Part shown: one piece after another, positions 1 through 11,644 of the stretch
Numbering within the stretch: position 1 is the stretch's first letter
Layout of the letters: each line of letters starts with the position of its first letter
From: Nymphaea colorata
Taxonomy: Eukaryota > Streptophyta > Magnoliopsida > Nymphaeales > Nymphaeaceae
Direction of reading: 5' to 3'
Assembly: GCF_008831285.2 (NCBI RefSeq)
Contig: NC_045149.1
Coordinates: 13,170,629-13,234,628, forward strand
DNA: 64,000 bases
Made by a program: the position numbers and the translations under genes
The notes under the pieces: model-generated
Seen by the model: only the letters and a program-made list of their open reading frames with translations
Told to the model about the DNA's origin: nothing
The model's database searches: none

Positions 1-507
1 CCAACTATGTGGAGCTTGCTTTAGGTTGCAAAGTGAAATTTTTAATTTGTAGATCCCCATCTCATTCTTGTTGGCATAACTGACTGGTATCTCCATATAA
101 ATACATTCTTCTAAATCAACATTGAGGAAAACATTGTACAAGTCCATTTGATAGAGTAGCCAATTCTGGTTTGCAGCCACAACTATAAGGCGTCTCATGG
201 TAATCAGTTTGGGTACCAGAGCATATGTGCCATGGAAATCAAACCCTTCATCCTATGCAAAGCCTTTTGCTATCAGACGTGCTTTATAGCACTCAACATC
301 TCTATTGGTTTTGTATTTAATTCTATATACCCATCGACACCCAGTTGGTCACCATTTCGGACACAACAGGTACATTCCAAACCTATGGGAGGATGGACAA
401 GTTTCCAAATCTCATTTGCTTCCAAAGCTGCTACCTATGTTTGCATGGCTTGAACCAATTTAGGATCTTGAGATGCCTGCTCAAAGTAGGTAGGCCTATT
501 TGGTGTG
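1..507 (-). pseudogene. Ty1/copia reverse-transcriptase fragment (left flank of element copia-1)
   Basis: The reverse complement reads as the N-terminal half of a copia RT. It includes the TNWV-like linker region near 330-360 and, further on, a stretch around 60-190 resembling the segment just before the catalytic motif (ANQNWLLYQMDLYNVFLN). Stops interrupt every long frame, so it is dead. It runs off the left window edge. Its homology stops where the copia-1 LTR begins at about 508, which suggests copia-1 inserted into this older copy, but the other junction is lost. Confidence 0.75.
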
Positions 508-738
508 TGTCATTTGGAGAGTTAGGGAGGGAAGGAGGAGAAAATGTGACAAAGTGTGAGTAAATTCTATTCACGATAGCCCTAATCTCATGAAGAGATT
601 ACGGTAGAGAAAACAAAATTACAAAAACAGTCCAAAAAAATAGAAGCTATTAAAGGACTGGACAAACTATAATAAAAGAATAAGGAGATTATTAGCTTAT
701 AGAAATGGTTAATAAACACCTAAACTTACCTTTCAGCA
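508..738 (-). repeat. copia-1 3-prime LTR
   Basis: It starts TGTCATTTGGAGAGTTAGGG and ends CAGCA, next to the pyrimidine-rich complement of a polypurine tract (ctccctcaagctggagc). It aligns with 5568-5679: both have GGGAGG..AGGAGGAG, then ctattcac..tagccctaa.ctcatg, then gagattacggtagaga. The start was chosen by that alignment. Confidence 0.8.
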
Positions 739-2200
739 CTCTCCCTCAAGCTGGAGCATAAATATCTATCATGCTCAGCTTGTTACAACATCTAGTAAAA
801 TTTTCAATTGGAAGTGGTTTGGTAAACATATCTACAACTTGCCCTTCTAAAGCAAGATGAATGGTGGATATAGCTCAAGCCTGCACAAGATCATGAATGT
901 AATGACAATCTACTTCAACATGCTTTGCCTTCATGGAAAATTGGATTGTTAGCAATATATGTAGCCACCTTATTATCTCACATCATCTCCATTGGTAATT
1001 TTACTTGAACACCAAGACCATCCAACACAAATCTTATCCACATCATTTTTGTAGCAGTTTGAGCCATAGCTCGATATTCTGGCTTGACACTAGACTTGAC
1101 CACTACCATTTGCTTCTTACTCCTCCATGATATAAGATTGCTCCCAACAAATACACATAATCCCAAAATGGATTTCCTATCATCAACTGAACCTGCATAG
1201 TCAGCATCAGAGTATGCCTTTAGATCTAGAGAAGATCCCTTTTGGAATAAGAGGCCCTTCCTTAAAGTTTACTTTAGTCAACACCATCAAGGCTGCTTTC
1301 CAGTGAACTCTCCTAGGCTTGTCCATAAACTAGCTAAGCTTTACAACTGCCAAGGATATATCCAGTCTAGCAACAGTCACATATAGAAGCTTCCCAATCA
1401 ATGACTTGTAAGATGTACTATTTATAGGCTTTGATTTATCATCATGAAGGTGAATTTTGGAATTTGGGATGCTTGTCGTTTTTGCTCCAAGCATGCATGT
1501 CTTCTGCAATAAATCAAGTACATACTTTTTCTAAGAGAGAACAAATCCTTCTTTGTTCCTTGACACTTCAATTCCTAAGAAGTATCTAAGAAGACCAAGG
1601 TCATTGGTAATAAAGTGCTTTCTTCTTGGTTTTTGTAATCTCTTGTTCATTATCACCTATCAAATGATATCATCCACATACACAACCATCACTACAACAC
1701 CTCTTTCACTCTTATAATGAACAAAGAGTGATCAGAGAGAGATTGCTGAAAAGCAAAACTACTCATCACCTCCAAGAGCTTGTGAAACCAGGTTCATGGA
1801 CATATATGCTGTCTCAAAAAGATCCCCATAGAGAAAAGCATTTTTAACATCAAGTTGATATAAGTTCCTTCTAGAATAAATAGTTGTATAGATAACCAAA
1901 CAAATTGTCCCCAATTGATCAACAGGAGAGAAGGTCTCAATGAAGTCAATACCATATGTCTGAGTGTACCCTTTGGCAACTAGTTGTACATTGTACTGTT
2001 CCACTGATATGCCTGAATGATATTTAATGGTGAATAACTACTTAGAGGCGACTATATCAACATCTAAAGGAGGACGAACAAGATTCCGCCACTTAGGATC
2101 AAGAAGAGCTTGTTGGTGGCTAACAAGAATAGAAGAAACTGACAAGGCTGTAATAAACTGTTGCACATGTTTGCCAAGTCTATCAGTAGTAACAAACTTG
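739..2200 (-). pseudogene. copia-1 reverse transcriptase and RNase H, degenerate
   Basis: The minus-strand reading contains the RT start (LVAKGYTQTYGIDFIETFSP at about 1915-1985, then LYQLDVKNAFLYGDL near 1820-1870). The catalytic YVDD box lies at about 1667-1690 and is followed almost at once by a stop. The RNase H region spans about 742-1166 and ends with the usual MFTKPLP-like C-terminus next to the polypurine tract. RT copies the element RNA into DNA and RNase H removes the RNA strand. Multiple stops show it is not functional. Confidence 0.8.
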
Positions 2201-2439
2201 GAAATTGGGTAAATGGTGCACTGAAATGGGTAAATCATCATTAATCATAGGATCAGCAACAGCAAAGGAAACAACCTCAGGAGCCTCAAGGTTAATAGGT
2301 ATACTTACCCCTTTAGAAGGAGATGGAGGAGAATCATGAGATGTGGTGTCACAACAAGTATATACAAGAGGTGGATCATGGAATCGAGAGACATCATTGT
2401 CAATGTGAGAGGAAGGAATTGGAATAAACTCTAAGGAAC

Positions 2440-3600
2440 TGGAGGAACATGCAAAGGAGGAGATGGAATCTAAGTATTTTGAGAAAGAGCATACTCGTTC
2501 TTAGAGAGGGGACCATATCACTGATACCCTCTTTGATTTATTGGGTACCTAGAAAGACACATTTAATAGACTGGGCTGAAAGTTTGTTTCTTCTAGGACT
2601 AAAAATATGCACAAAGCAAGAGCACCCAAATACTTTAGGGGGTAAAGCAAAGAAAGCTCTTTGTGGATATGGGACTTGTAAAAGGATTTTATTCTCAATG
2701 GACAACGAGGGCATTCGGTTAATGAGATAACAAGCAATTAGTATGGAATCTCCCCAAAACATAAAAGGCAAATTCATTTAGAGCATAATGGTACAAGAAA
2801 CATCAAGAAGGTGTCGATGCTTTCATTCAACAACTCCATTTTGTTGTGAGGTATGCAGGCAAGTATATTGAGTACAAATGTCATGATCCTTGTAGAATGG
2901 AAGTAACTATGCAGATTGGAACTCAAGGGCATTATCAATGTGAACAGTTTTGATTAAAACCTCAAACTGAGTCATTATTTCAATAATGAAAGATTTGAGA
3001 ATACATAACACTGTTGGCCTCTCTTTTAAGAAAAGACCCAAGACACTAGAAAAATCATCAATAATGATGAGATAATATTTGAATAAAGACTGAATTGAGA
3101 CTCACCTAGGCCCTCAGACATCTACATGAATGAGCTCAAAAGTTATTTGACTCAATAGACTCTGACTCGAAGGAAAAGAACTACGATGATGCTTTCCTAG
3201 TTGACAAGCTTTGCATTAGAAGGTAGTCGAAGAAGGAATCTATGGACAAACTTGACAAAGTTTATTGAAAAATGGGTGACCTAGCATGAGGTGCAACTGA
3301 AACCAACATGAATCAGTCTCAATGGATGAAGAAGCTACTCCATCTAAAGTATCAAGATAGTACATGCCTCCCTCTTCATGGCCTCCACCAATATTCTTCC
3401 CAGTCCACAAGTCCTAAAAACCACAAGAGCCTAGATAAAAAAAGCACACGACAATTTAGTTCCTTTATAAATTGGCTCATGGGAAAAAGGTTTAGAAAAT
3501 TTTGGGGTGTGTAACACTCTCTAAACGTGTAGGTCAGGAGGCAAGTGAATATCTCATTATCTCTCAGTCGCCGACAACCTCCCATCCACAATACTCACGT
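2440..3600 (-). pseudogene. copia-1 integrase, degenerate
   Basis: At 2538-2777 the minus strand encodes the end of a copia integrase catalytic core and the following conserved block (ACYLINRMPS and FGCSCFVH). The DN.LEF-type catalytic segment is visible at about 2915-2935. The GAG-pre-integrase zinc-binding region should lie at 3300-3590 but is fragmented. The frame is broken many times. Confidence 0.7.
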
Positions 3601-3802
3601 GTTGAGAAGGATAATAAGAGTACAAACTGGTAAAGCTTGAACAATCAGCACAAAAGTGTCTAGAAGCATTAGAATCAACAATCCAAACTTTACCCGTCAT
3701 ACTACCTACTGAGAAGGTAGAGTTGGAGACCGCAGTAAATGCAAAAGCTGACATGGAAGCAGTCTTTTGTGCAAGGAGCTGCTCACACTTAGCGCAACTC
3801 AT
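3557..3802 (-). pseudogene. copia-1 aspartic protease remnant
   Basis: The reading WIVDSNASRHFC corresponds to the copia protease active site (consensus D-S-G-A). The glycine is replaced by asparagine, which should abolish activity. The same position in the sister copy at 15030-15070 reads WIIDSGASRHFC. The frame ends within the domain. Confidence 0.75.
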
Positions 3803-3879
3803 CGTACTTGTTTCAACTGAACTCTTAGGAATGAAATGAACAAACTTGTCTAGGCTTATTTAATTGTGCAGCAGATGAA

Positions 3880-4729
3880 GGGGATGGAGTTGAAGTAGGA
3901 GGTTGACTGTGTTTGTCCCAACACTTGTCTTCCATATGCCTTGATTTGCCACAATAAGTGTATTGAGTCAGCCTCAACCTTTAGAACCTCTACCACCTTC
4001 TCTTCCACGGGTAGAGAAGAATGTTCCATGTCCACGGCCTCCTAAGACAGCCAAAGCAGAAGTAGAGGAATTAATGGGGCTCTAAGACAAGTAAACCACG
4101 AAGTAACTCAACCAATTATAAACTTCATCCAAATCAGGTATCTCTAAGCCAATCATCATTTGTGCCTTTGCCACTAAGTAATCTGGACATATCCCTAAAA
4201 GAAACCACACAATCATAGTATGCTCTTGATTGGACTTGCAGGTCTCACATGGGGGTTGCAAAGCATTCAATTTTTCATACAATGACTTAACTACAGAAAA
4301 ATACTGAGTTAAGTCTAGATCACCTTGTTGAAGCTTAAAGATTTCATGTTCTACATGTCAAATTCGGCTCCCATTCTTATCTTGGGAGTATGTTTTTAGT
4401 AGAGACTCCCACATGCGCTTACCAGCCCTGTAAGAACAAAGTCCACTAGCAATATGGGGCTGGACACCATTCATAATCCAAACCATGACTATACCATTAT
4501 CTTCCTTCCATGTGGTATACTTCCCAGATTTATGTTTAGGTTCATCTTCTTCAATAATATGATCTTTTCTGTGCCCCACCATAGACATCATGAAAAGGTG
4601 AGGACATATTTCATAATTAGAGCCATCAAGCTTAACTGTGGACCCATAGGAAAATGGATTTGGAAAAGCCTTGTGTTCAGCCCCGTGATCATCATTTTTA
4701 TTTGCAGCCATTAGAACCAGACAACTCAA
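3880..4729 (-). pseudogene. copia-1 gag
   Basis: The N-terminal gag is open over 4358-4729 (about 123 codons) and contains PFSYGSTVKLDGSNYEI, nearly identical to the second copia gag at 14010. Downstream pieces at 4082-4282 and around 3900-4000 cover the rest of the UBN2-type gag and a glycine/arginine-rich zinc-knuckle area, with frameshifts between them. The product would be the capsid/nucleocapsid of the particle. Confidence 0.8.
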
Positions 4730-5555
4730 TGTAAATAAACAACTATAAGAAGTCCCAAATCACCACCAATACAAAGAATTTAATTCTTGTTGAAGTATTT
4801 GCCAAGAAAACCTACTAGGAATCAACAACTCTCACTGAAACTAACGTATTCTAGTGGCTAGCATTAAAGATAATTTTTGTACCAACACAACTTCCAATAT
4901 CCACAAGAGAAGAGACAAAAAATATATCCCATCACCAGCATACATATTTCATATCAGCTCCACCAAACAAAGAGATGCATACCAATAGACACCAGAAAGG
5001 AACACAAATAATGACAACAGCTACAACCATGGGATCTTGCAGTCTGAACAAGAATATAACTGCACCAAATAAATCTGACCTGGTCAACGACCTTAATATA
5101 ATTTTTCTTTAGCCTTGAAGATGAAGGACCAGCAAGACAGACAACGATTTGCTCTAGCTGGCTTGAATATTGTCATGATTTGTTTATCAGATTGGTACAG
5201 CGGCAAGCATTTGATGATAGACTTGGTCCACAAAAGTTGATGTCATCCAACGACTACAACAACTACTGACTTCCACATTTATTCACAATCTCATGGTGCA
5301 GCCTCCATGACGTCAACTCCATTATCATTCAACAACACCAAGATCCTTCAACATGGGAACCTAGAGGCTATTCAACAAGAAGATCAACAACACTCCACCA
5401 TCAAATTCAACAGCATATCGACCTAGGTCGTATTAGGTGACCACAAACCAAAGGGGAATACCTCTCAAATGCAGCAGATGTTGAGAAATGAAATAGGAAG
5501 AGAACTCAATAGCAGAGAAGAGATTTTGATGTCAAGAGGCTCCCAAGACTTCATC
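4730..5555 (-). other. copia-1 5-prime leader (non-coding)
   Basis: This lies between the primer-binding site and the gag start. No open frame matches a known protein. The length is comparable to the 13251-13943 leader of the second copia element. Confidence 0.6.
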
Positions 5556-5679
5556 GCATTGACACCATGTTGTTTGGTTAGTTGGGGAGGAAGAAGGAGG
5601 AGAGAACAAGAGGAAGAGAGAGAGTACAATTCTATTCACTGTAGCCCTAAGCTCATGTAAAAAGAGATTACGGTAGAGA
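5556..5679 (-). repeat. copia-1 primer-binding site and truncated 5-prime LTR
   Basis: The complement of 5556-5567 reads TGGTGTCAATGC, a mutated form of the tRNA-Met type site TGGTATCAGAGC seen intact at 13239. The LTR starts at 5568 (TGTTGTTTGG on the plus strand). It aligns with 508-738 for 112 bp and then stops abruptly at 5679. Confidence 0.75.
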
Positions 5680-6345
5680 TGTCACACCCCGACCTTTTGA
5701 CACTCAAACATTTTTTTTTCTAAACATCAAACATCGAGGTGCGACTACACAACAGTTCAAAAGAGATGAGCAAAGCAATTCAAAACAATGGGGAAACTTT
5801 TATTTATATAACAACTTTGTTTCATACAAAATCATATTTATGTGTATGACAAAAATGCCCCCAAACTGTATGATTGATATCTAACAAAAACAAGACATCA
5901 ATACAAATAAACCAAGACGTGCCGGTACCACATAAGAAAACAAAACCCAAAACCTCCCCAGTAGGATGTGAGTGAAGCCATCCGATCAACCTGCTACCCC
6001 GGGTCTGCCAAAACCTGAAAAAGAAACAACTGAAGGCTTAGCCTTTGCAGTATGGCAACAAGACAGGAACATACCAAACCCTTAGCATTCATATGATTCA
6101 CATGCACTTCAATCATATACATTACATTTTCATTAACTTTAGTGAATTAACAATTCCTGTGGGTGCAACACAGGCACGTGCACACCATGGGCAGCCTACA
6201 GCCGAGAGACAACCCCCGTGGTAGCCCATAACAGTATGGATCCATTTCATCTGCTGCAGCGGTAGAGCACTCATCCATAGATGTGTGAATTCCAAGGAGA
6301 GATACTCAGCCTTCCTAGGACACCCAGGTTGGGAAGGCTATCATG
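5680..6345 (-). repeat. Tekay-type gypsy LTR fragment, 3-prime part, reverse orientation
   Basis: It begins TGTCACACCCC, the reverse complement of the LTR end GGGGTGTGACA seen at 12450, 40626 and 44709. It shares the block around 6240-6340 (gtgtgaattccaaggagag, cctaggacacccaggttggg) in reverse orientation with 11650-11740 and 39780-39860. It stops at about 6345 inside the LTR, so it is a roughly 0.67-kb remnant of a roughly 3-kb LTR. Confidence 0.8.
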
Positions 6346-6666
6346 AACGGTTTTATCCACCAATAACATTTTCAGTGATAATGAAATAGAACGTAATACC
6401 ACAACAAAAAAAGTTGTTTTTGATGGTATTTTTTTGTGAGTGAAATTACTAATGATATGCTATAACATCATCGTATGTAACCATCATTGGCGACTAATGA
6501 TCATCCCTAACAACTTTTGTGACTACATATATATGACATACTATCACTACTGCCCACCAACACTGACAATTGGACAAATTGTCATAGCACCCTATTGTGA
6601 GGGAGAATCATCAATGGTCCGTTTTTCGTTTTTTTACCATCAGTAATTAAATGACTAACGGTAAAA
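6346..6666. repeat. 0.3-kb repeat R1, copy 1
   Basis: It is about 95% identical to 6724-7035 (offset 378 bp), with an 11-bp length difference near 6470. Shared marks are aacggttttatccaccaata at the start, ctttatgtgactacatata-like text in the middle, and tgactaa.ggtaaaa at the end. It may be a MITE-like element, but no clear terminal inverted repeat or target duplication was found. Short ORFs in it are not credible genes. Confidence 0.8.
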
Positions 6667-6715
6667 GATGTAATTTTTGTCAATATCTTGACCAGATTAG
6701 CGTCCTTGTTTTGCC
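6666..6715. repeat. 50-bp arm of a perfect inverted repeat (partner 8581-8630)
   Basis: The 50 bases between the two R1 copies are the exact reverse complement of 8581-8630. Similarity ends sharply on both sides of both arms. Confidence 0.9.
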
Positions 6716-6723
6716 TTATCACT

Positions 6724-7035
6724 AACGGTTTTATCCACCAATAACATTTTCAGTGATAATGAAATAGAACGTAATACCACAACGAAAAGAGTTGTTTTTG
6801 ATGGAATTTTTTGTTGAGTGAAATTACTAATGATATGCTATAACATTAACCATCATTGGCGACCAATGATCATCCCTAACAACTTTTGTGACTACATATA
6901 TATGACATACTATCACTACTGCCCACCAACACTGACAATTGGACAAATTGTCATAGCACCCTATTGTGAGGGAGAATCATCAATGGTCCGTTTTTCGTTT
7001 TTTTACCATCAGTAATTAAATGACTAATGGTAAAA
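6724..7035. repeat. 0.3-kb repeat R1, copy 2
   Basis: This is the second copy of the repeat at 6346-6666, in direct orientation. It is followed directly by a copia integrase fragment. Confidence 0.8.
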
Positions 7036-8220
7036 TACCTTCAAAGCTGAATATGTCCCTTTTAATGAACTTTGTCTTCTCCAAACACACTTGATATATG
7101 GCACTTGCTTCTAGTACATCCAGATAGTTTAGTGAATAAATTGTTCACCAAATGTAATTCAAACATCAAAATGTCAGATCATTTTTGTGATGTTTGCCAA
7201 ATGTCTAAACAAGCTCATTCATCTTTTCTTATTACTAATACTAAAACTCAATCTCATTTTGAGCTTCTACATTGCGATGTGTGGGGTCCATTTCCTCAAG
7301 CATCAAATTTCAGAGCTCAATATTTTTTTACTATTGTGGATGATTCAGTCTATACTTACCTAATGAAATATAAAACTGAGACAAGTCATTTACATTAGAT
7401 TTCTATTGTTTTTTTCAGAAAAGCAATATCATGCTCGTGCGAAAAACATTAGAATGGATAATGGAGTGGAGTTTTTCTTCCCAAATGGGATTAATGTTTT
7501 CCTTCAACAAAGAGACATTTTACATGATCACCTCATACACCATAATAGAAAAGAGTGGTGTAGAGATAGCATTACCTCGAATACAGCTAGAGCCCTAAGG
7601 TTTTATTCTGATGTGCCATTAAAATTTTGAGATGATTGCATTTTAACAGCCACATATCTTACAAATAGGGCACCAACTCAAAGATTACAAGGAATCATAC
7701 CTTATGAGAAGTTGCTTGGAAAGAAACCAAATTACTCCCATTGGAAAGCTCTCGGCTGCCTCTATTTTGCTAAAAACTTTGACTCCCAATTGCAAGTTTG
7801 ATGTGTGTTTATGGGTTCTCCAATTGAGAAAAATGCATATAAGGTATATGATATTGAAAAGCAAAAACTCGTTTCTAATTGTGATGTTGTGTTCAATGAA
7901 TGTGTTTCCTTTTAGGCAGCAGTTCTTTTAGAACCAATATCATTCATTCCACTTCCTATAAATGATCCATGTGTTGAACAAATTATGAAATGAACTGATG
8001 ATGTTCAGATAAAAACATCTACACAACATGAAAGCCAAGGCTCTTCATCAGAAGTGACCTTGTCACCACAAAAGAATATGGCATTGACTTCATCTCCTAC
8101 AACCAAGCCACGCATTCAAGTTGATCAAACTGATGAGATTGAAAACCAGCTAGTTTCAGATGAGCACCTTAAGAAACCATAATTGCTTTCTCAAGTCATC
8201 AACTTCGAAGCTCAAAACCT
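7036..8220 (+). pseudogene. Ty1/copia integrase fragment (element copia-2)
   Basis: The plus strand encodes a GAG-pre-integrase and integrase core. 7072-7398 contains DIWHLLLVHPDSLVNKL with the paired-cysteine motif CDVCQMSKQ, then LLHCDVWGPFPQAS with the first catalytic aspartate. 7406-7630 continues with IRMDNGVEFF, carrying the second aspartate and the glutamate. 7690-7800 holds the C-terminal block (GCLYFAK). Several frameshifts and stops separate these parts. The 8000-8200 region looks like the integrase-RT linker, and RT itself is absent. Confidence 0.8.
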
Positions 8221-8448
8221 TTTGTTCTCTTGAGAGGATATTATTGTGGAGCTGCCAATCATCAATCCACTATTTCATCATCGCCTTGGGCATCTAGAGC
8301 AATGCATACAACCAGTACCCTCTCAATAAATACATACCATTTTTGTAATTTCTCTCCTTCACACAGAGCTTATCTTTTTCCATTTCAAACTATTGGAAGA
8401 TAAGTTTAGGTGTTTAGGAGGTTATTAGCAATTTTAAAAAGTTAATTG
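8221..8448. other. Unassigned, possibly retroelement LTR remnant
   Basis: This is AT-rich sequence with a TATA-like run (aataaatacatacc) and a pyrimidine-rich stretch near 8350-8370, as found in LTRs. It has no matching second copy in the window, so the assignment is weak. Confidence 0.25.
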
Positions 8449-8580
8449 TAACGTGCGATGTTTGCAGGTCGGATCGGGTCAGGGTCCAGACCCAGACCCG
8501 AGCTCCATGCGCGTGAGGAGCCTGACGCCGCAGCCCATCTCCCCTTCCTCGTTCCCCTTCCCCCTCGTTTCCCCTCTGCA
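8449..8580 (+). repeat. Tekay-type gypsy LTR, 5-prime end fragment
   Basis: It begins TGTAACGTGCGATGTTTG and continues with gggtcagggtccagaccc. This matches the starts of the LTRs at 37733 (gatcagggtccataccc) and 41187 (gatcagggtctagatcc). A CT-rich run follows, as in those LTRs. Homology ends at 8580, where the 50-bp inverted-repeat arm begins. Confidence 0.7.
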
Positions 8581-8630
8581 GGCAAAACAAGGACGCTAAT
8601 CTGGTCAAGATATTGACAAAAATTACATCT
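8581..8630. repeat. 50-bp arm of a perfect inverted repeat (partner 6666-6715)
   Basis: It starts ggcaaaacaaggacgctaat and is the exact reverse complement of 6666-6715. Confidence 0.9.
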
Positions 8631-11600
8631 TTGATGATCCAACACATTGTTAATAAAACTGTATTTTTATTTTCTTTAGTTTTTGTTATAGTGTAAACAA
8701 GTATCACTACAATGAACACAACAGACATTGAAACCATGCAATAAAATGTCATTGCACATAAATGAGAATAACAAATCTTTATGAAACGTGTGCATTCATA
8801 CAAAAAAATTGTACATGAATATCATAGTTCTATATCTTGTACATTGACACAATATTTTATACTTAAAGAAAAAAGAAATAGTGATTGTAGGAGTTGTTGG
8901 CTAGTAGATACTTCAACATAGGTGTGGTTTTGGATATAGATATAATTTGCAACATATTTCAAATTTTGTTCATGCATATAATCAAATATCTTGTTGCAAT
9001 ACAAAGTGAAACAATGCACCAGTTATATTTACTAGATTTCACAAATAGTAGTTCCAATCGAGCTCTAGGGACAACTTTTTGACTATCAATATACAATCAA
9101 AATATGACAAATTCATAGTATGATCAAAAGAGAACAAAGAATTCTAATACTCAAAAGAGAATACTTCGATTGCAACAATTAGAGTTCTGCATAGTTCCAA
9201 AATGTTTAATGGTGTTGCACAAATAATTACACTTAAACCAAATGTCCCAAAAGCATAAACAAATAAAAGAAGAGAAAAGGCTAAATCTAAATGCAGCAGC
9301 CTTTTGAAAACGTTAAGAGTTCCTTGTTCTCCAATGGCGCCTTAACCTTTTCCAATGTGTGTGGCCTTCAATCTTGTCATTACTCCACTTCCCTCTCGAG
9401 CAGGTTGTGAATTGTCCAAAAAAAAGTGTTCCATTGCACATATGTTAGAAAGCAAAAAAGCAACTTCATAATATTGACCATGCACAAAAACAAGACACTT
9501 TTTGTGTAAGTCCGTGTACTTGTGTGCTAGTCGATTTCTAATACAAAATGCAAACTGGTTCTTAGTATCTTACATGATAAAAGCATTGAAGACTAGATTA
9601 ATGCTGGCTAACTCAAGTCTAGACTAGTTCACTTGATCTTTCTTGCGTGAACTCAAAGTTGTGCCTCAACTTTACTTTTTCTTGTTCAACGAGACTTTGG
9701 TTATGAGAACTATGAGAACACAGTGAACTCATATCAGAGAACCTAGAGCAACTTATAGATCTGAAAAAGAAATTCGAACAGTAAAATGACAAAGTTACAA
9801 AAAAACATCCTTTCTGTAATAAATTGTTCAAGCACCTGACTTTGTGATCCCATTTGAAAGTCATAGAAAGCTTTGTTTTGGCTGAAAAGATAGATTCACG
9901 ACATGGTAAAGAAAACAAATAACTTAAAAATACTTAAGAAGAATAACCATGCAGAAAATAGAGTGTGTGCAAAGTCAAGCAGAAATTGTGTTTTCTGTAG
10001 AGTTTTGCAAAAAAGTTGCCAAAAACATATCTGACCAAAATGTTAAACTAAGGTAAAAATCAACATAAAATCACATGAAAGTTTGGGTGAACATACTAGA
10101 CACCTATAGCAAACTCCTGGGTTTTACAGAACTTTATTTGGACCTCTGGGTTGAGAGAACTAAGTTAATTAATTCCAGAAAATTTTAGGACTCAGTTCTG
10201 CCAATTCTGCCAGAAATAAAAAATTTGGGACAGAAAAACCAGTTTAGAAAGTTGACATGATAAAGGGGTCAAATCCTAATAAAAACATACAAAAAATTGG
10301 TAAGAACAAACTAGACACATACACAAAACTGAGTTTTTTTACGGATTGCAAAAACAATTTCTGGTTTGAGAGATATAATCATTTGAATTTAGGCAAAAGT
10401 CAGGCTTATGGCAGCAACTCCAGTTTTCATCTAACTCAAAATTTAAGATCTCTTAAATTATATTTTAATGAAAATTCTCAAATCTGACGACATTAATAAT
10501 GTGAATCAATCAACTAGTCATATGAGAATTTAAAATAAAGCAAGTAAAAGACAAAATAAAAACTAACTACATTAATCAAATGAAACAAAATAAGCAAATA
10601 AAATACATGTGCATGAAGACAATGAACTGCAAGTATGTGCATGTGCATTGCAATCTACATAAAAGGAAAAAGATAATGAATACAGAAGGATGTGGAAGAG
10701 AAGGATAATGCTCACATGAAATCCATAGAAGAAAAAAAGAAAGATAAAGAGAGGGATAGGGAATGAGTGAGAGAGAGAGAGAGAGAAAGAGCATGTTTTT
10801 CTTCCTCTCCTTCTTTTTCCCTTGCTGGTCCACATCCAAATCCCTTAGAAAGCTCTTAGAAAACCTTGAAAAATGTGTCAAAAGGGGGAACCTTATGTTA
10901 GTAAAAGAACAAGAAACTAATTAAACAAAACAAGAGAGTGATGAGAGCCCTTACCTTGGAAATGAACTAAAAGGGGGAACTGTAAGCTAGTAAAAGAACA
11001 AGAAATCAACTAAGTAAAACAAGAGAGAGATGAGAGCACTTACATTGAAAAAATATTCCCAAAAGGGGGAATAGAGGGCTGATGTCCTCTACCCTGTTTG
11101 TAAGCTTTTTGGCTGAAATTTAGCCAACTCTAGCCAATCAAACATTTAGAAAATGTAAAATGTGGATTGTTGTGGTAACATCAATCTAACAATGGAGATT
11201 TGATTTAAAACTAATCAAGGGCCCCAAGTTCATCATATAAAATTGATTTTTCTAGTGATTTCCAAGAAAATAGAAGTGGAGGTCGCACTCCTAGGGTTTG
11301 CTTTTTGAAAATGATGAAAACCCCTAGCTAGTCTTAAGATGGATGGCCAGGATCGAATCAGTTCAACATGGATCAGTTTAGAGCACTTGATTGGAGATCT
11401 GATGTTTGATCTGGATTCTGATATGAAATTTGGATTTTGGATTTAGATCAAAGGTTTAGATCTGGTTTTGGATTGATAAAAATGGTTTTTGATATCATAT
11501 GTGATATCTAAACCTGGAACAATGTAGATTACAGACCTAGATTGCAGTTTTGAAGTCTAAAATCAAGATATGAGATCTAGGCACATGACCTGGCTCAACT

Positions 11601-11644
11601 GGGTTCAAGCTTAATGCTAGGAGGTTGACCTAGGCTTGCTTTTT
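8631..11644. other. 3-kb AT-rich stretch without recognised genes
   Basis: No ORF resembles a known protein. It contains a GA/CT-rich simple tract near 10770-10830, a direct duplication (10880-11049), and at 11370-11570 an irregular run of gatctg/gatttgg words. It separates the 5-prime Tekay LTR scrap at 8449 from the 3-prime scrap at 11645. Confidence 0.5.
10880..11049. repeat. Direct duplication, about 81 bp, offset 89
   Basis: Both 10880-10960 and 10969-11049 read aaaagggggaac, then agtaaaagaacaagaaa, then aaaacaagagag and gatgagagc.cttac. They differ at scattered bases. Confidence 0.75.

Larger units (their letters stand above)
508..5679 (-). mobile_element. Ty1/copia retrotransposon copia-1, both LTR ends present, degenerate
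   Basis: Read on the minus strand, the order is a truncated 5-prime LTR (5568-5679), primer-binding site (5556-5567), leader, gag, protease, integrase, RT, RNase H, polypurine end and 3-prime LTR (508-738). This is the PR-INT-RT-RH order typical of Ty1/copia. All coding parts carry stops and frameshifts. The 5-prime LTR is cut at 5679 by a Tekay LTR piece starting TGTCACACCCC, so no target-site duplication can be scored. The gag is clearly the same family as the open gag frame at 13944-15236. Confidence 0.85.

Noticed and set aside
10572-10881. Minus-strand ORFs rich in Ser, Leu and Phe
   Set aside because: Driven by a GA/CT simple repeat near 10770-10830.
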